Assembly (NCBI GenBank): GCA_015501055.1
Contig: JADNYV010000004.1
Coordinates: forward strand, 496,001 to 560,000
DNA: 64,000 nucleotides
Source of the DNA: Mucidula mucida
Lineage: Eukaryota > Basidiomycota > Agaricomycetes > Agaricales > Physalacriaceae
Direction: 5' to 3'
Every line of letters begins with the position of its first letter. Positions within the stretch are counted from its first letter, which is position 1. Under the pieces are notes generated by a model that saw only the letters and a list, made by a program, of their open reading frames with translations, had not been told where the DNA came from and did no database searches. The position numbers and the translations under genes are program-made. Positions 1 to 10,694 of the stretch are shown in pieces.

Positions 1-1120
1 TGCATATTATTTGGCTCTTTAACGTAAAGGTCACTAAAAGCTCAGGGAAAATGTCTGTCCGCAAGATGCCGGTGCGCTTTGTGAAGGGTACGAGTTGAGC
101 ACTCGGACTGCATGGAATCCGCTGAAGCCAGGACGATCTGGATGAGAATGTGAGCATCCCGGGTCGTTATCGCTCGAGGAGAGATTCGCCCCGGAAATCA
201 TAGACATCCACAATGGCACCAGCCAGCTTCTGAAAAAGAGAAGTGTTCCACACTGCTGCCATGTTGAACAAGTACGTCCCTACTCCCTCTAATCGCGGCG
301 CGGAGGTGATCGTTTCCTTCCAGAGCACATGTTACTTATCGCTTGCGTCGGTAAATGTTGCGCAGTTAGATATTCCTATAATTCGGCGAAGTATACTTCT
401 CGTGAATACAATGCGCATCAAGCGAGGAAAATACGCGCGAAGGTTGAGACATATTGCGCGGACGGACCTATTGGACGCTTCAAAGGTTACATTACTGCCA
501 AGGAAATGTTCCAATACAAAACATGGCGCCCGTAGCCGTGGGCTCTTCTTAGAAGCACTGACTCCACGACTTTTGAGTCTACATCTCGTGCAGGGATTAG
601 GACCCTATGGTTTGATCGGTGATACTCAACGCTTGTTACAAGTCCGTTTCCTGATGCCTATTCTCTCTTTGCAGTACTTCGCTGATGATACACCTACTAC
701 AGCCTCTCCTGCAGATATGAAGCGCCGCAACCTACTTGAACAAGACCCTAGCTCAAATCTTCAAAACTTGCCACAACTTCTTGCATCATTCTCCCACAAG
801 ATGGGGTGCGTTCTTCACTAGCGACTCGTCGGGTGCGCAGCAGTGAATTTCCCGAATATGGATCAGCTGCAGTGGCACTACCTCACATCTAACTGATTGT
901 TTCACGACGCGTCTTAACACGGGGTCGGTTCTTCTTCGGTGCACGCAATACCTTTGCCCTCATTGGCTGGCTTCAACTTCGTTTGCCTTGTGATTCACTC
1001 GTAGATCTTCCGCAGCAGCGCACGGATGACGCAGGGAGATCGCTGTTGTTCAGGATGGGTGTGAACTTGGGGAAATGTATAAAAGATTGAGAGCCTAAGC
1101 GACAAGTCCTTCAGTCCAAA
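1..1120. other. left-edge region without a supported gene
   Basis: Short open frames occur on both strands (the longest is on plus at 243-821), but none has a recognisable domain, signal peptide or plausible splice chain. A minus-strand stretch around 100-250 could hold coding sequence of a gene that runs off the left edge; this cannot be supported. The last 50 bases are the promoter of the dioxygenase gene. Confidence 0.5.
1078..1084 (+). promoter_or_regulatory. TATA box of the intradiol dioxygenase gene
   Basis: TATAAAA lies 43 bases before the ATG at 1121, the usual spacing in strongly expressed fungal secreted-enzyme genes with short leaders. Confidence 0.6.
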
Positions 1121-2592
1121 ATGTTCCCGTTGTATCTGCTTTCTTTCGCATCTCTTGCGATCTTTGCCGCTGGTTAGTTTTGTTTTCACGAGCGACTTTG
1201 TGTGGCGTACTCATCGGTCAAGTAGCTCATCCCGGGGAAGTTTATCAGCGTCTCAGCGCGCGCGATCTTGCTGCCCGTGAGGTTTGTTCTTCCCGTATAT
1301 TCTCTACACGATCTAACGATTAGAACTAGGCCGCCGCTTCAAAGCGCCATCTTCAAGCACGCAACTGTGCTGCAGAAATCTCGGCTTTCAATGCCAGGCG
1401 TAAGTCCAAGCGAGAGCTTGCTCGTCGTGGCGAAGACCTGGGCGCGCGCGCTGCCGCCACGGTCACAGCAACGGCTGAGAACCCGACTTACACAGAGCTG
1501 CAAAAGTGGGCGCCTACTATGCTCGCCTCCCCGTACTCTACGCTAACGTCTATGAAGCACATCGTGTATCACGGCGCCCGAGGTCACTGAGGGTCCGTAC
1601 TACATCAACAACGAATTTGTCCGTCAGGATCTGACCGAGACGCAAACGTGAACCTCCACATGCATGTCAAGCGTACAGAAACTGATGCCGTTGCACTAGT
1701 GGAGTCACCTTGGTGCTCGACATTGGTGTCCTTGACACGACGACGTGCGAACCGCTCCCTGCCGCTTTCGTCGAAATCTGGGCTGGCGAGTGCCTTCATT
1801 GATCTTGGTCTCCTCATCACGCCTTACAGGCATTATTTGTAGCTAACGCCACCGGGGTCTACGGTGGATACGCGGCTGGAGGAGGAGGCGGTCCTCCCCC
1901 GACCCTCGAGGCTCGCCAGGGTCCCGGAGGCGGCTCCTCGCCCGTGGTCCGCAACGAGACGTTCTTGCGCGGCGGCTTGGCCACAGACGAAAATGGGATT
2001 ACGGAGCTCATTACGATCTACCCCGGCTATTACACTGGGCGTACGGCGCATATTCACACTATGGTCCACCTCAACTACGAGGTTGCGGATAATGGGTGAG
2101 AAGAAGCGTTTGTTCGTAGACAAGATTGAAAGTTGATTTCTTAGGACGCTGATCTCGCATGGGGGGAGTCTGTTGCATATTGGCCAGTTCTTCTTTGATG
2201 AGTCGTGGAATGATGATGTGTTTGCGACTGAGCCATACACGCTGAACACGCAGACGCGTACACTGAACAGCGACGATGGGATTTTGAACGAGGCCAACTC
2301 GGATGGGAATAACGCGTTCTTGGAGTAAGTCCCTACACGTCGTTTGTTCAATTTTAGTTGACTGACATCGTAAATGTAGTCTTGACCTCATTGGCGCCAG
2401 TCTCGAGGACGGCATTTTGGGTTATATCAGTATGTATCTGATTTTCGTCGTTGGGATGGCTCGTATTGATGTGTTTGCCTACTAGCTGTCGGCGTCGATT
2501 CCACCGCTTCTTATACCATTTCCAACACCAATTATCTGAATTCCACCGGTGCGACGGTTGTTCGCGAAGAGCCCGCCGATGTTTATGTCTAG
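1121..2592 (+). CDS. extracellular intradiol ring-cleavage dioxygenase
   Basis: This secreted enzyme is of the catechol 1,2-dioxygenase-like family, which opens aromatic diols between the two hydroxyls using Fe(III). Nine exons (1121-1172, 1226-1281, 1330-1505, 1558-1647, 1700-1785, 1843-2095, 2145-2324, 2380-2429, 2486-2592) sum to 1050 nt, exactly 349 residues plus stop. The first exon is a hydrophobic signal peptide. The family core is plain: APEVTEGPYYIN, then a Cys-Glu-Pro-x-Pro segment with FVEIW, ANATGVYGGY, and the iron-binding region GRTAHIHTMVH (Tyr and His ligands). A Gly/Pro-rich insert follows the ATGVYGGY segment, and the tail is short without an anchor. One intron (1786-1842) must use a GC donor: every GT alternative brings a stop or breaks ANATG. 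A TATA box sits 43 bases upstream. The natural substrate is unknown; lignin-derived catechols are an inference. Confidence 0.93.
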
Positions 2593-2856
2593 TGGGTTTG
2601 TATGAAGAGAACTCAGTTCTATAATCTTCTATTGCAATGATAACGAGTCGTTGACCTGAGCTTTGGCAAGCATGATTGAACAAATAATCGTGACTTGTCA
2701 GCAAGGCTGAATGCAGCCGAAACAAAGCACGAAGATCAAACTCAGAAAGACCTAGAATTTTTGTCCGCATCATTCGCTACGAACTCCTTTCTAGCCAACC
2801 TAGCCACCAAGACATAACATCCGTCCATCCTCTACTCTACCTCCAACACGACACGA

Positions 2857-3123
2857 ATGGTTGATACGCGCATTCGCCGGACGCGTCCGTTTGAGTCTTT
2901 GAAAAAAGAAGACGCGTCTCCATTCTCGGCAACAACAAGTACTGTCTCGCCGCCACCAGCTCCATGAACTACAGTAGAGCAGACTTACGTAACTAGGCAT
3001 TACACCGACGTCCAAGCCGACTATATCCAGAAGAGCAAAGTATATTTCGCAGCTGAACCCAGGCTGAACCAGCCATCCAACTTCGAGACGACGAAACATT
3101 GTCTGTCAACGGCGAGCTCGTAG
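2857..3123 (+). CDS. possible small protein with a 36-nt intron
   Basis: An ATG-started frame at 2857 reads about 28 residues, starting VDTRIRRTRPFESLKK. It meets TGA at 2965 and then continues in the same frame as a protein-like run (HYTDVQADYIQKSKVYFAAEP) to TAG at 3121. A 36-nt GT-AG intron at 2939-2974 would skip the stop and keep frame, giving about 76 residues rich in charged and aromatic residues. I do not recognise the product. It could equally be the leader region of the cullin gene downstream, or chance. The intron is shorter than any other in the window. Confidence 0.3.
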
Positions 3124-3333
3124 AGAATATGCATGCCATAATCAGTATCCGTACTTATCGCCTTTGTAATCCAACCCTAGCGCACATTGTTGTGATAGCC
3201 AGAGGGAAAAAATGACGAACATTCTGAGTGAGTACGGAAACGATAAAGGCAAACATAGATGATGAAGGTAGGTGGTAAACTGATGCAATCTTTGATCGGC
3301 ACCGGCGGCTCTTCCTTTCGTCTTCCCCTGACC

Positions 3334-6227
3334 ATGACCACAAGTAAGCACCTTTCGCATATGCTTTTCTAGTCTCCTTCTTATTGCTACCAGTACGACG
3401 AGGAAGAGTAAGGATTGTGCGTATCCACCTGTTTCCAGGCCGACTTGGCGCTTATCTCTATCACGTCGCTCAAAGGCTACACCACGCAGAGTCAGTATTC
3501 ACTTTCTAGGCGTACCTCCAATTTCACCGTTTCACTCAGCATGGCCCCGAATTTTCCGCACAGCAGACGTGGACAGACCTCTCTCATAACATCAAGGAGA
3601 TCCAGAACCACAACGCAGCGAATCTCTCGTTTGAGGAGAACCATCGCTTCGCGTACAATATGGTTTTATATCGCCATGGAGAGACGCTGTACAAAGGAGT
3701 CAAAGCGCTAGTATCGGAGAATCTCGAGAAGCTGTCGAGAGAGCAGGTCACCCCAGTCTTTCCATCTGGAAGCAAGGATCCGCCGCAGAAGAGTGTCGAG
3801 GCCGAAATGCTGTTGAAGGCGTTGAGGAGTATCTGGGACGACCACCAAAGCAGCATGGTGAAGCTCGGTCAAATACTCAAGTATATGGTTCGTCTGTTTT
3901 CGTCTGCGATTCTGATTCCCTCCATTCATGCCGTACACAGGATCGTGTCTTTACAAAAGCCGCCGAGGTGCCCGAGACCTGGGACATGGGACTTCGTCTT
4001 TTCGTCGAGCTGATCTTCCGCCCTCCAATTAAGGACCACCTCATCAACGCCATCCTCAATCAGATTGAATACGAACGCGACGGTTACGATATCAATCGGT
4101 CGGCCGTCAAGGGATCTGTGGACGTGTTTATCAGCTTGCACAACCAGATTGGTGGCCCCACCATATATAAGGAGGATCTAGAACCCGCTATTCTCAAGGA
4201 AAGCAGATCGTTCTATGAGTCTACAGGACATAAACTTCTTTCTACTTGTGATGCACCCGACTACCTTCGGAGGGTATGGCACCAGTACCTGTGTCCTTGT
4301 CTTCTGAGCTAACGTGTTTCCCCCAAGGTAGAATCGGCCTTTGAAGCCGAAGAATCGCGCGCTCATCATTATCTCTCATCCCAGACCGCCCTTCCCCTTC
4401 GCCAAATTCTCGAGGACTATCTCCTCACCGCGCATCTCGGGACAGTCATAAAGCTAGAGAACTCGGGGTTGGACGTGATGATTGATATGGACAGGATTGA
4501 TGATCTATCAAGGTTGTATCGGTTGTACTCGATGGTAGCGAAGGGCATCCCGTGTCTGCGGCGCGCGCTGAAGGATTCGATTGTTCGGCGAGGGCATGAA
4601 ATCAACCAGAGTTCCTTAAGCATGGAAAATGATGATGCGATGGGCGATAAAAAGGGGAAAGGGAAAGCGGCTCCTGCGGCTCAGATGACTCTAGCGCTAG
4701 CTCTCAAGTGGGTACAGGACGTGCTGGAGCTTAAGGACAGGTTCGATAGCATCTGGTCAAAAGCGTTCAACTGTGACCGCGAACTCGAGAGTGGTCTCAA
4801 CGAGGTTTGTTTGGGACTACTACCTTCATCACAAGGCTGACGATCATCGGCTAGGCATTTGGTGATTTTGTGAATCTGAACAGCCAGTGTTCAGAGTTCA
4901 TTTCTCTCTCAATCGATGATAACCTTAAACGAGGTCTCAAAGGAGTGGGTGTAGATTTCTAATGTTTCTTTGCTCTAACTGAGTCGCGCAGAAAACCGAT
5001 CTAGAGATTGAGTCGGTCCTTGACAAGACGATCACCGTCTTTCGCTTCCTTGGCGAGAAGGATGTTTTCGAGCGGTACTACAAAACGCATCTCGCCAAGC
5101 GTCTCTTGTTGTCCCGTTCTGTGTCGGATGACGCAGAGCGAGGCATGCTGGCTAAGTTGAAAGTCGAGTGTGGCTACCAGTTCACACAGAAACTGGAGGG
5201 CATGTTCAACGACATGAAATTATCCAACGATACCATGGACGCGTTTAGGACGCATCTTGAGAAGCCTGGAGTGGATGTATGTTTAGCAGCCGTTTTTCTA
5301 CTCTCGTACTCACCTTCCTTGTCAGCCTGCAGAAATTGAACTATCCGTGATCGTGATGACTTCGACGTTCTGGCCTACATCACATCCCTCGTCTGAATGC
5401 ACAATACCCCCGTTGATGGCGAAGACGTGTAAACAGTTCGAGCAATTTTACTTATCACGACATTCGGGACGACGCTTGACGTGGCAGTATTCGCTTGGAA
5501 ACGCCGATGTTCGTGTCGCCTTCAAGGCGAGGAAGCACGACCTCAATGTGTCCACGTTTGCATTGATTGTTCTATTGCTCTTTGAAAATGTACCGGACGA
5601 TCAGTTCTTGACTTATGATGTATGTTGAATCTGCTTTGACCGTCGGGCATCTAACATTCTTTGCAGGAAATACAACAGTCAACAGGAATCGAGACCGTCG
5701 AGTTGAAGCGACATCTACAGTCTCTGGCATGTGCAAAATTCAAAATTTTGAAGAAGCATCCGCCTGGGCGGGATGTCGATCAGAGTGACTCTTTTTCGTT
5801 CAACGTGGATTTCACTGCGTCATTGCAGAAGATCAAGATCAGTACCATCTCGTCCAAGGTGGAGAGCTCAGGCGAACGGAAGGAGACGCGAGACCGGATT
5901 GACGAGGAGCGGAAGCATCAGACTGATGTGAGTGTTCTAATCTCTATTGCCTTGATTCGTTTGGTACTGAGATAGACGACTAGGCTTGTATCGTGCGCGT
6001 TATGAAGGCAAGGAAGCATATGACACACAACGAGCTTGTGAATGAGGTTATACCGCTGTTGTCGCAGCGTTTCAAGGCGAACGCTCTGGATATCAAGAAG
6101 CGGATCGAAGGGCTGATTGAGGTATGCTTCTCGCACTCTAAGGTCTCCAAATCCTGAAAAATAAACTTTGTAGCGGGAGTATCTGGAGCGCTGTGAGGAC
6201 AGGAAGTCGTACAACTACCTTGCCTAG
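3334..6227 (+). CDS. CUL3: cullin-3, scaffold of BTB-type ubiquitin ligases
   Basis: Cullin-3 holds BTB-domain substrate adaptors at its N-terminal repeats and the RING protein Rbx1 at its C-terminal domain. The translated exons show the CUL3 signature throughout: NIKEIQNHN and [12 protein letters not shown] near the N-terminus, [13 protein letters not shown] in the middle, [14 protein letters not shown] and FSFNVDFTA in the cullin homology domain, the neddylation-site winged helix ([16 protein letters not shown]) and the canonical end YNYLA. The body is intact across about ten short introns. The 5' end is the weak point: ATG 3334 followed by an early GTAAGC donor is the best guess, but the first one or two exons before [12 protein letters not shown] (near 3510) are uncertain, and upstream ATGs at 3261-3264 are possible. 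The gene converges on the minus gene ending at 6488. Confidence 0.93.
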
Positions 6228-6487
6228 GATTTCTGATCGCACGCCATTTTGCTTGGACACTACCATACACACACCCACTCGCACATCTGTATCAACATTA
6301 TGTATTCATTGTATCTGGCACACTACATACCGCCGGCCGCTTAGTTCGTCTACTTTGTAGTAGTAGTTCTGCGTTTTCCTCGCTCGCGACTTTTCTTCGG
6401 CCGCCATCAGTATCGCCGCACGATTTCTCTAAGACTCAACAGAAGTCACTTCACTGCACAGAGTGGCACAGAACAAGGGGAAGACGA

Positions 6488-7678
6488 TTACAATAAATTT
6501 TCCGGAAAAGTCCGGTAGAGGTGACATAGGTCATTTGAAGTACGAACATGACGCCCAGCAGCTTTGGATTCCTTCTTCTCATGAAGTGCTGATCTTTTCA
6601 TATCTATAACATTCTGGATTGGCTCCAGTAGCTGTGTGCGGATGCGACCCCCTTCAAGTGTTGATGATTCCCTTTCATGACAGAGAAATAGGGGAGTGAG
6701 GGTACGTGCGCCAGCCGTAGTGACAGTCTCCACGAAACGGGTAACATCTGCAAGACCTGCAAGGTAAACATTAATTCTCCAAGACATTGAAGACGGTGGG
6801 AATACATACTAGGAGCATAATCTTTGCCTAGCGTTGTATTCCTGATAAGGAGAGCGTGAAGATGGTTGAACTCCCCGACATGCTCCTCTGACGTCCATTC
6901 AGCAACCAAGAACCCTCCGATAATGGTTTCTAGAAATGCCTCGTCCGCACTGCCTGAAAAGCGCACACGCACAGCCTCATCAGAGACCAGTGTAAATCGA
7001 CGTCCAAAGACATGTTTTGCAATGAGGTGCATCTGTTTGTGGAATACAACGACAAGAGTAGCGAAGCGGAAGAATGGAACCGGGAGATGATACTCTTCGG
7101 GATTCAAGGTCTACGCCAGGCGCATATCAGCTAGTACTATTAGGGAGGAGCTAGAGAGCGAAACTAACCTCACAAGACGCCAAGCGCGCTAGCTCATAGA
7201 GAACATTCAAATTGAAATCAGTAGCACACCACTGCCTGGAAATCCAACTCCAGCGCGAATTGGTGGGAAAGGGAGACACGACGAGATTGAGATGTTGACG
7301 ACAACCAAGCCAGTGCTGCCAGGAGTCAGGTCCATTCTGTGGAAACTGTGTGTCTTCTGGAAAGTTTATTTGCTGGTAGCGCCTGATGAATGCGTCGACG
7401 GCAGTTTCCAGGCTACTTCCCCTTCCGGAGACTTGCATTGCTCGGATACCGCTGAGAGCAATGCCGACAGAGGGCTGTAGATGGACGGGAACGGCGACAC
7501 GGTCGCGGTTGCCTTTTGGTTCTGGGAGTACGGCGAAGACGTGGATATGTCTGGTCGAGAGGATGGGAGGGAGAACGAGTTTGAATACAGGGAGCTCTTG
7601 AAGATAGTCATAGATATCCAGTATATAATCGCTCCAGCTGACTGGGCTGGCGAAGAAGGAAGCAACAAAGGCGAACAT
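6488..7678 (-). CDS. conserved protein of unknown function
   Basis: Three exons (7169-7678, 6810-7110, 6488-6756) sum to 1080 nt, or 359 residues, with canonical GT-AG introns; the frame closes exactly. ATG 7678 opens a moderately hydrophobic N-terminus (MFAFVASFFASP) that is followed at once by acidic and aromatic residues, so a signal peptide is doubtful. The middle is rich in His and aromatic residues (PFFRFATLVVVFHKQMHLIAKHVF) and looks globular. The tail is basic, with KRSALHEKKESKAAGRH. No domain was recognised. The clean exon structure supports a real gene. Confidence 0.7.
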
Positions 7679-7927
7679 GGTGGATGATAGTGACTGTTTG
7701 TGTTTCTGGTTTCTCCGTGTCTCACTCCCGGCGTTTCTTGCCGAGCACGAGACTCAAGAATGTCCACATTTCCTGCGCTGATAGTATATGCAAGGTGAAT
7801 ATTGTAGAGGACCAATAGAGGACGCGAGACTGGGTACCTGTCCCAATTCCGCCCCTAAACGCGTAAGGACCTACAACTCAGCTAAATTCTTCGGCATCTT
7901 CTTACTAAACCCTACTCTTTCCCATGT

Positions 7928-8669
7928 TCACATCACTGACAGTACACCAAAGGAGATACCCAAAGCTACAGCGAATGCACGAATGCCATTCATACTTGCG
8001 CCATCGGTATCGGACGTTCCTGTCGTGGAGGGTTCTGCCCCAGCCGAGGTCGCACTGCCGGACGTTCCCCCTTCAGAGCCTATTGCATTGGCCACAAATT
8101 CGTCCGCTGTCTCTTCCGAAGTCGGATTGACGGCGAGCACGGCGCCTTGATCACAGGCATCGCTCTCCTGGTCAAAGAACCTACATCTCACTGAATAACG
8201 TTTCGATTTCAGAATATGTCATAGTCGCACCATAGAGAATCGGTGCTGTTCACTTTCACGTTGACTGTGGGAAGTCCAGGAGCGTCGACTTCAAAGTGAG
8301 TTGATACAGAGACGACGCCGCTCTCGAAGCCGTTGCTGGGTGTGCATGGGTTCCTGAAGGAAGATGCTGAGAATGACATGGTCAGAACATGCTTTTAGCA
8401 CGTGTCAGTCGACGCTGCGCACCAACGACATTGTGAGCGCCACTTTGGAATACAAAGACAAGGGTGTCGCCAGTTCTGGGCGCAATCACCGACGGGTCGA
8501 AACCTGCGCCCTTCCCTCTGATCGTGGATCGAATGAATGTCAACTGGCAAGATCAAGAGATCACTTACCCAGTGGTTTCATTCTTACCCACTGCAATGTT
8601 GATAGAAGCAGCCTGCACAAGGGAATTGAAAAGAGGAATATACAACAAAGCACGCCCGTAATAGATCAT
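7928..8669 (-). CDS. GPI-type cupredoxin-fold secreted protein with a degenerate copper site
   Basis: This is a phytocyanin/plastocyanin-like secreted protein of the serine-rich extracellular type found in many fungi. Four exons (8569-8669, 8423-8517, 8231-8366, 7928-8180) sum to 585 nt, 194 residues. The order is a hydrophobic N-terminus; FDPSVIAPRTGDTLVFVFQSGAHNVV, in which the His of AHNV is the first copper ligand; RNPCTPSNGFESG; VNVKVNSTDSLWFFDQ; ACDQGAVLAVNP; then a Ser/Thr/Gly linker and a hydrophobic tail suited to a GPI anchor. In copper-binding members the last motif is His-Cys-x2-Gly-Met; here the His is Ala and the Met is replaced, so only one His and one Cys remain. A TATATA sits about 47 bases upstream on the minus strand (8716-8721). 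Confidence 0.85.
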
Positions 8670-8876
8670 GACAGATAGTCGTTAGAATGAAGAGGATCAC
8701 GATACCAGCTCGTACATATATGCATTCGCCAGTCTCCCTTCACATGCGCTCAATCATCGCCGCATCCGCGACCCATGCAGACCTTTTTCAATTAGACCCT
8801 CACTCTACGCATGGGCTCTATCGCGTACTGAAGTATCGCCATTCAATCCAAATCCTAAAAGGAGATGATGGCATGG

Positions 8877-10309
8877 TCACTCATCGCCTCCTCCATCATC
8901 GTCATCCTCGTCCTCCGCTTCGCCATTCTTTCTCCCCTCACGCCTCTTTCCCTTTCCCGTCCTCCAGCGCTCATTAATGGTTTCCACATTGTCGTTTCGT
9001 CGCCGCAGCATTAATGGAACGTACTGTGCAACCCTTCTAGTAGCTCCTCCCCCATACAGAATATCGACCCCGTTGTCGGCGGACCATCTGACGCCAAGCG
9101 GCTTATCGCGTCTCAGCCCAACATCCCTAGACATATGCCCCATCTCCTCCGCTTTGAGAAGGAAATGCTTATTTAACACCGTGAATATCCGAGAGCGCTC
9201 GTGGATTTCCTGCAGATGCTGATGCACGCCGCGTCCTTGGCCCCTCTGAACCTCGCCTTCCACTGGACCGGTATGCCATGTGACATCGCCATCGTTGTAC
9301 CCGCATTCCCAAAGGACCAAAGGCAATGCATCTGCCATCTGGTATTCGGGTTTCTGGTCTAGAGCATCGAACTCTCCCGGTTCTGCACCCTCGGTCACGT
9401 TCAACAGCTGGAGAACAATGTCCGGAGACTCGAGGTCTCGCCCGACCATCAACAGGATGGCCATGATGCACCGCACTTGGTGATACAAGAACGCGCTCCC
9501 GGTGAGATTCAAGACGTACATGCCCTTCTCGCCCTCCACCTCAACGATATCCGCAGTGAGGATCCGGCGGTTAAACGCTGTTAGTTGCTTTTGTGCGTCG
9601 ATCTTGCACAGATTTCGGAAATCGTGTAGGCCGACAAGATAGGATGCGGCCTGGCGCATGAGGGAGATGTCGAGGTTGAGAGAGGAGAAAAAGTACTTGT
9701 AATGTCGGTACGCGCAGCTGTAGCGGGCGGAGAAATCGGGTTCGACTGGAGACCACGCGAGGACGCGGATGGTTGGAGGCAGCAGACGATTTAGGACACC
9801 AGTGTAGTCGTGCTCTTGTACGCTTTTTGACGCTGTGAGAGACGTGTTTGATGCTCCATCGAACAGTCCACCATGTCGTCCTCCTCCTCCGTGGGTAACT
9901 CGATAGGCGCAGGCTCGTCCTGTTTTTCCACCAAAGCGGTTCGGACATAAAGTGATATCACTTGCCCTGCAGCACTGACCCCGCTGTCGGTCCTCCCACA
10001 CTTTTCCCAGCCACAGCCCTCGAATCCCTTCTCCTCGTCAATCAGCCGTGCCTTGGCGAGCGCACTAAACAGGACGCCTTCTACGGTGGGGAGCGGCGTA
10101 GGCTTGTTCTGGTAGGCAAGCCCGTTGTACTCCCATCCAGAGTAGCAAAACTTGAGCGCGATTTTCCGCGTCGAGTACGCTGAGAATCTAAAGGCGCCAT
10201 TGTTGTTGTCATTCGAGAGCCAGTTTGGGCCGGATGCGCTTTTTTCGAGATGGGTGATCCGCCGAATGAGGTCCTCCTTTGACCAGGTCTCGTAGTTGGA
10301 CGCGACCAT
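8877..10309 (-). CDS. DEG1: tRNA pseudouridine(38/39) synthase
   Basis: This TruA-family enzyme isomerises U38/U39 in the tRNA anticodon stem. The N-terminal half has [25 protein letters not shown] and the catalytic block [14 protein letters not shown], whose Asp is the TruA nucleophile. The C-terminal half has [28 protein letters not shown] and [13 protein letters not shown]. An acidic Asp/Gly-rich tail ends the protein. Start [14 protein letters not shown] (10309) matches the family. The open frame runs on to 10429 with a basic, Ser-rich extension that could be a mitochondrial presequence from an upstream start. The frame changes once between about 9900 and 9800; a GT-AG intron beginning at GTTACC would join the halves, but a missing base is possible. 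Confidence 0.92.
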
Positions 10310-10694
10310 TCTCCGCGCTTTCGCTAAGAGATGGCTAGGTAGGTATAAGGATGTCCTGGATAGAGTGCCAAGGGACATACACTGTACGTTGTCGTAAATG
10401 CTTTGCTCAATGGTAAGTTGCATACACACCTATCACGCTCTATATACCAAGCCTGTACCGAGTCAGAAGTGGTCACTGTCATAGTCAGAGAGCAACAGGT
10501 TCGATCATTGTTGTACAACACGGCCACAACCAAACTATTCAAGCCCTCCTCGCATACATAGCAATACAACGTAAAGCACGAATAATAGCACAATATGGTA
10601 GCTTTGTAGATCGATAACATAAGGGGTAAGTGCAACTTGGAAAATTAACAAGAGATGGGAATGAGAGATGATTATTTAGATGTCTAAATGCATG
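10310..10694. other. intergenic, promoter side of DEG1
   Basis: No gene is seen. The first 120 bases are open in frame with DEG1 and may encode an alternative longer N-terminus. The rest separates DEG1 from the 3' end of the exportin-T gene. Confidence 0.5.

Noticed and set aside
243..821. 192-residue open frame on plus
   Set aside because: No domain, no start context, composition like random sequence; no splice partners.
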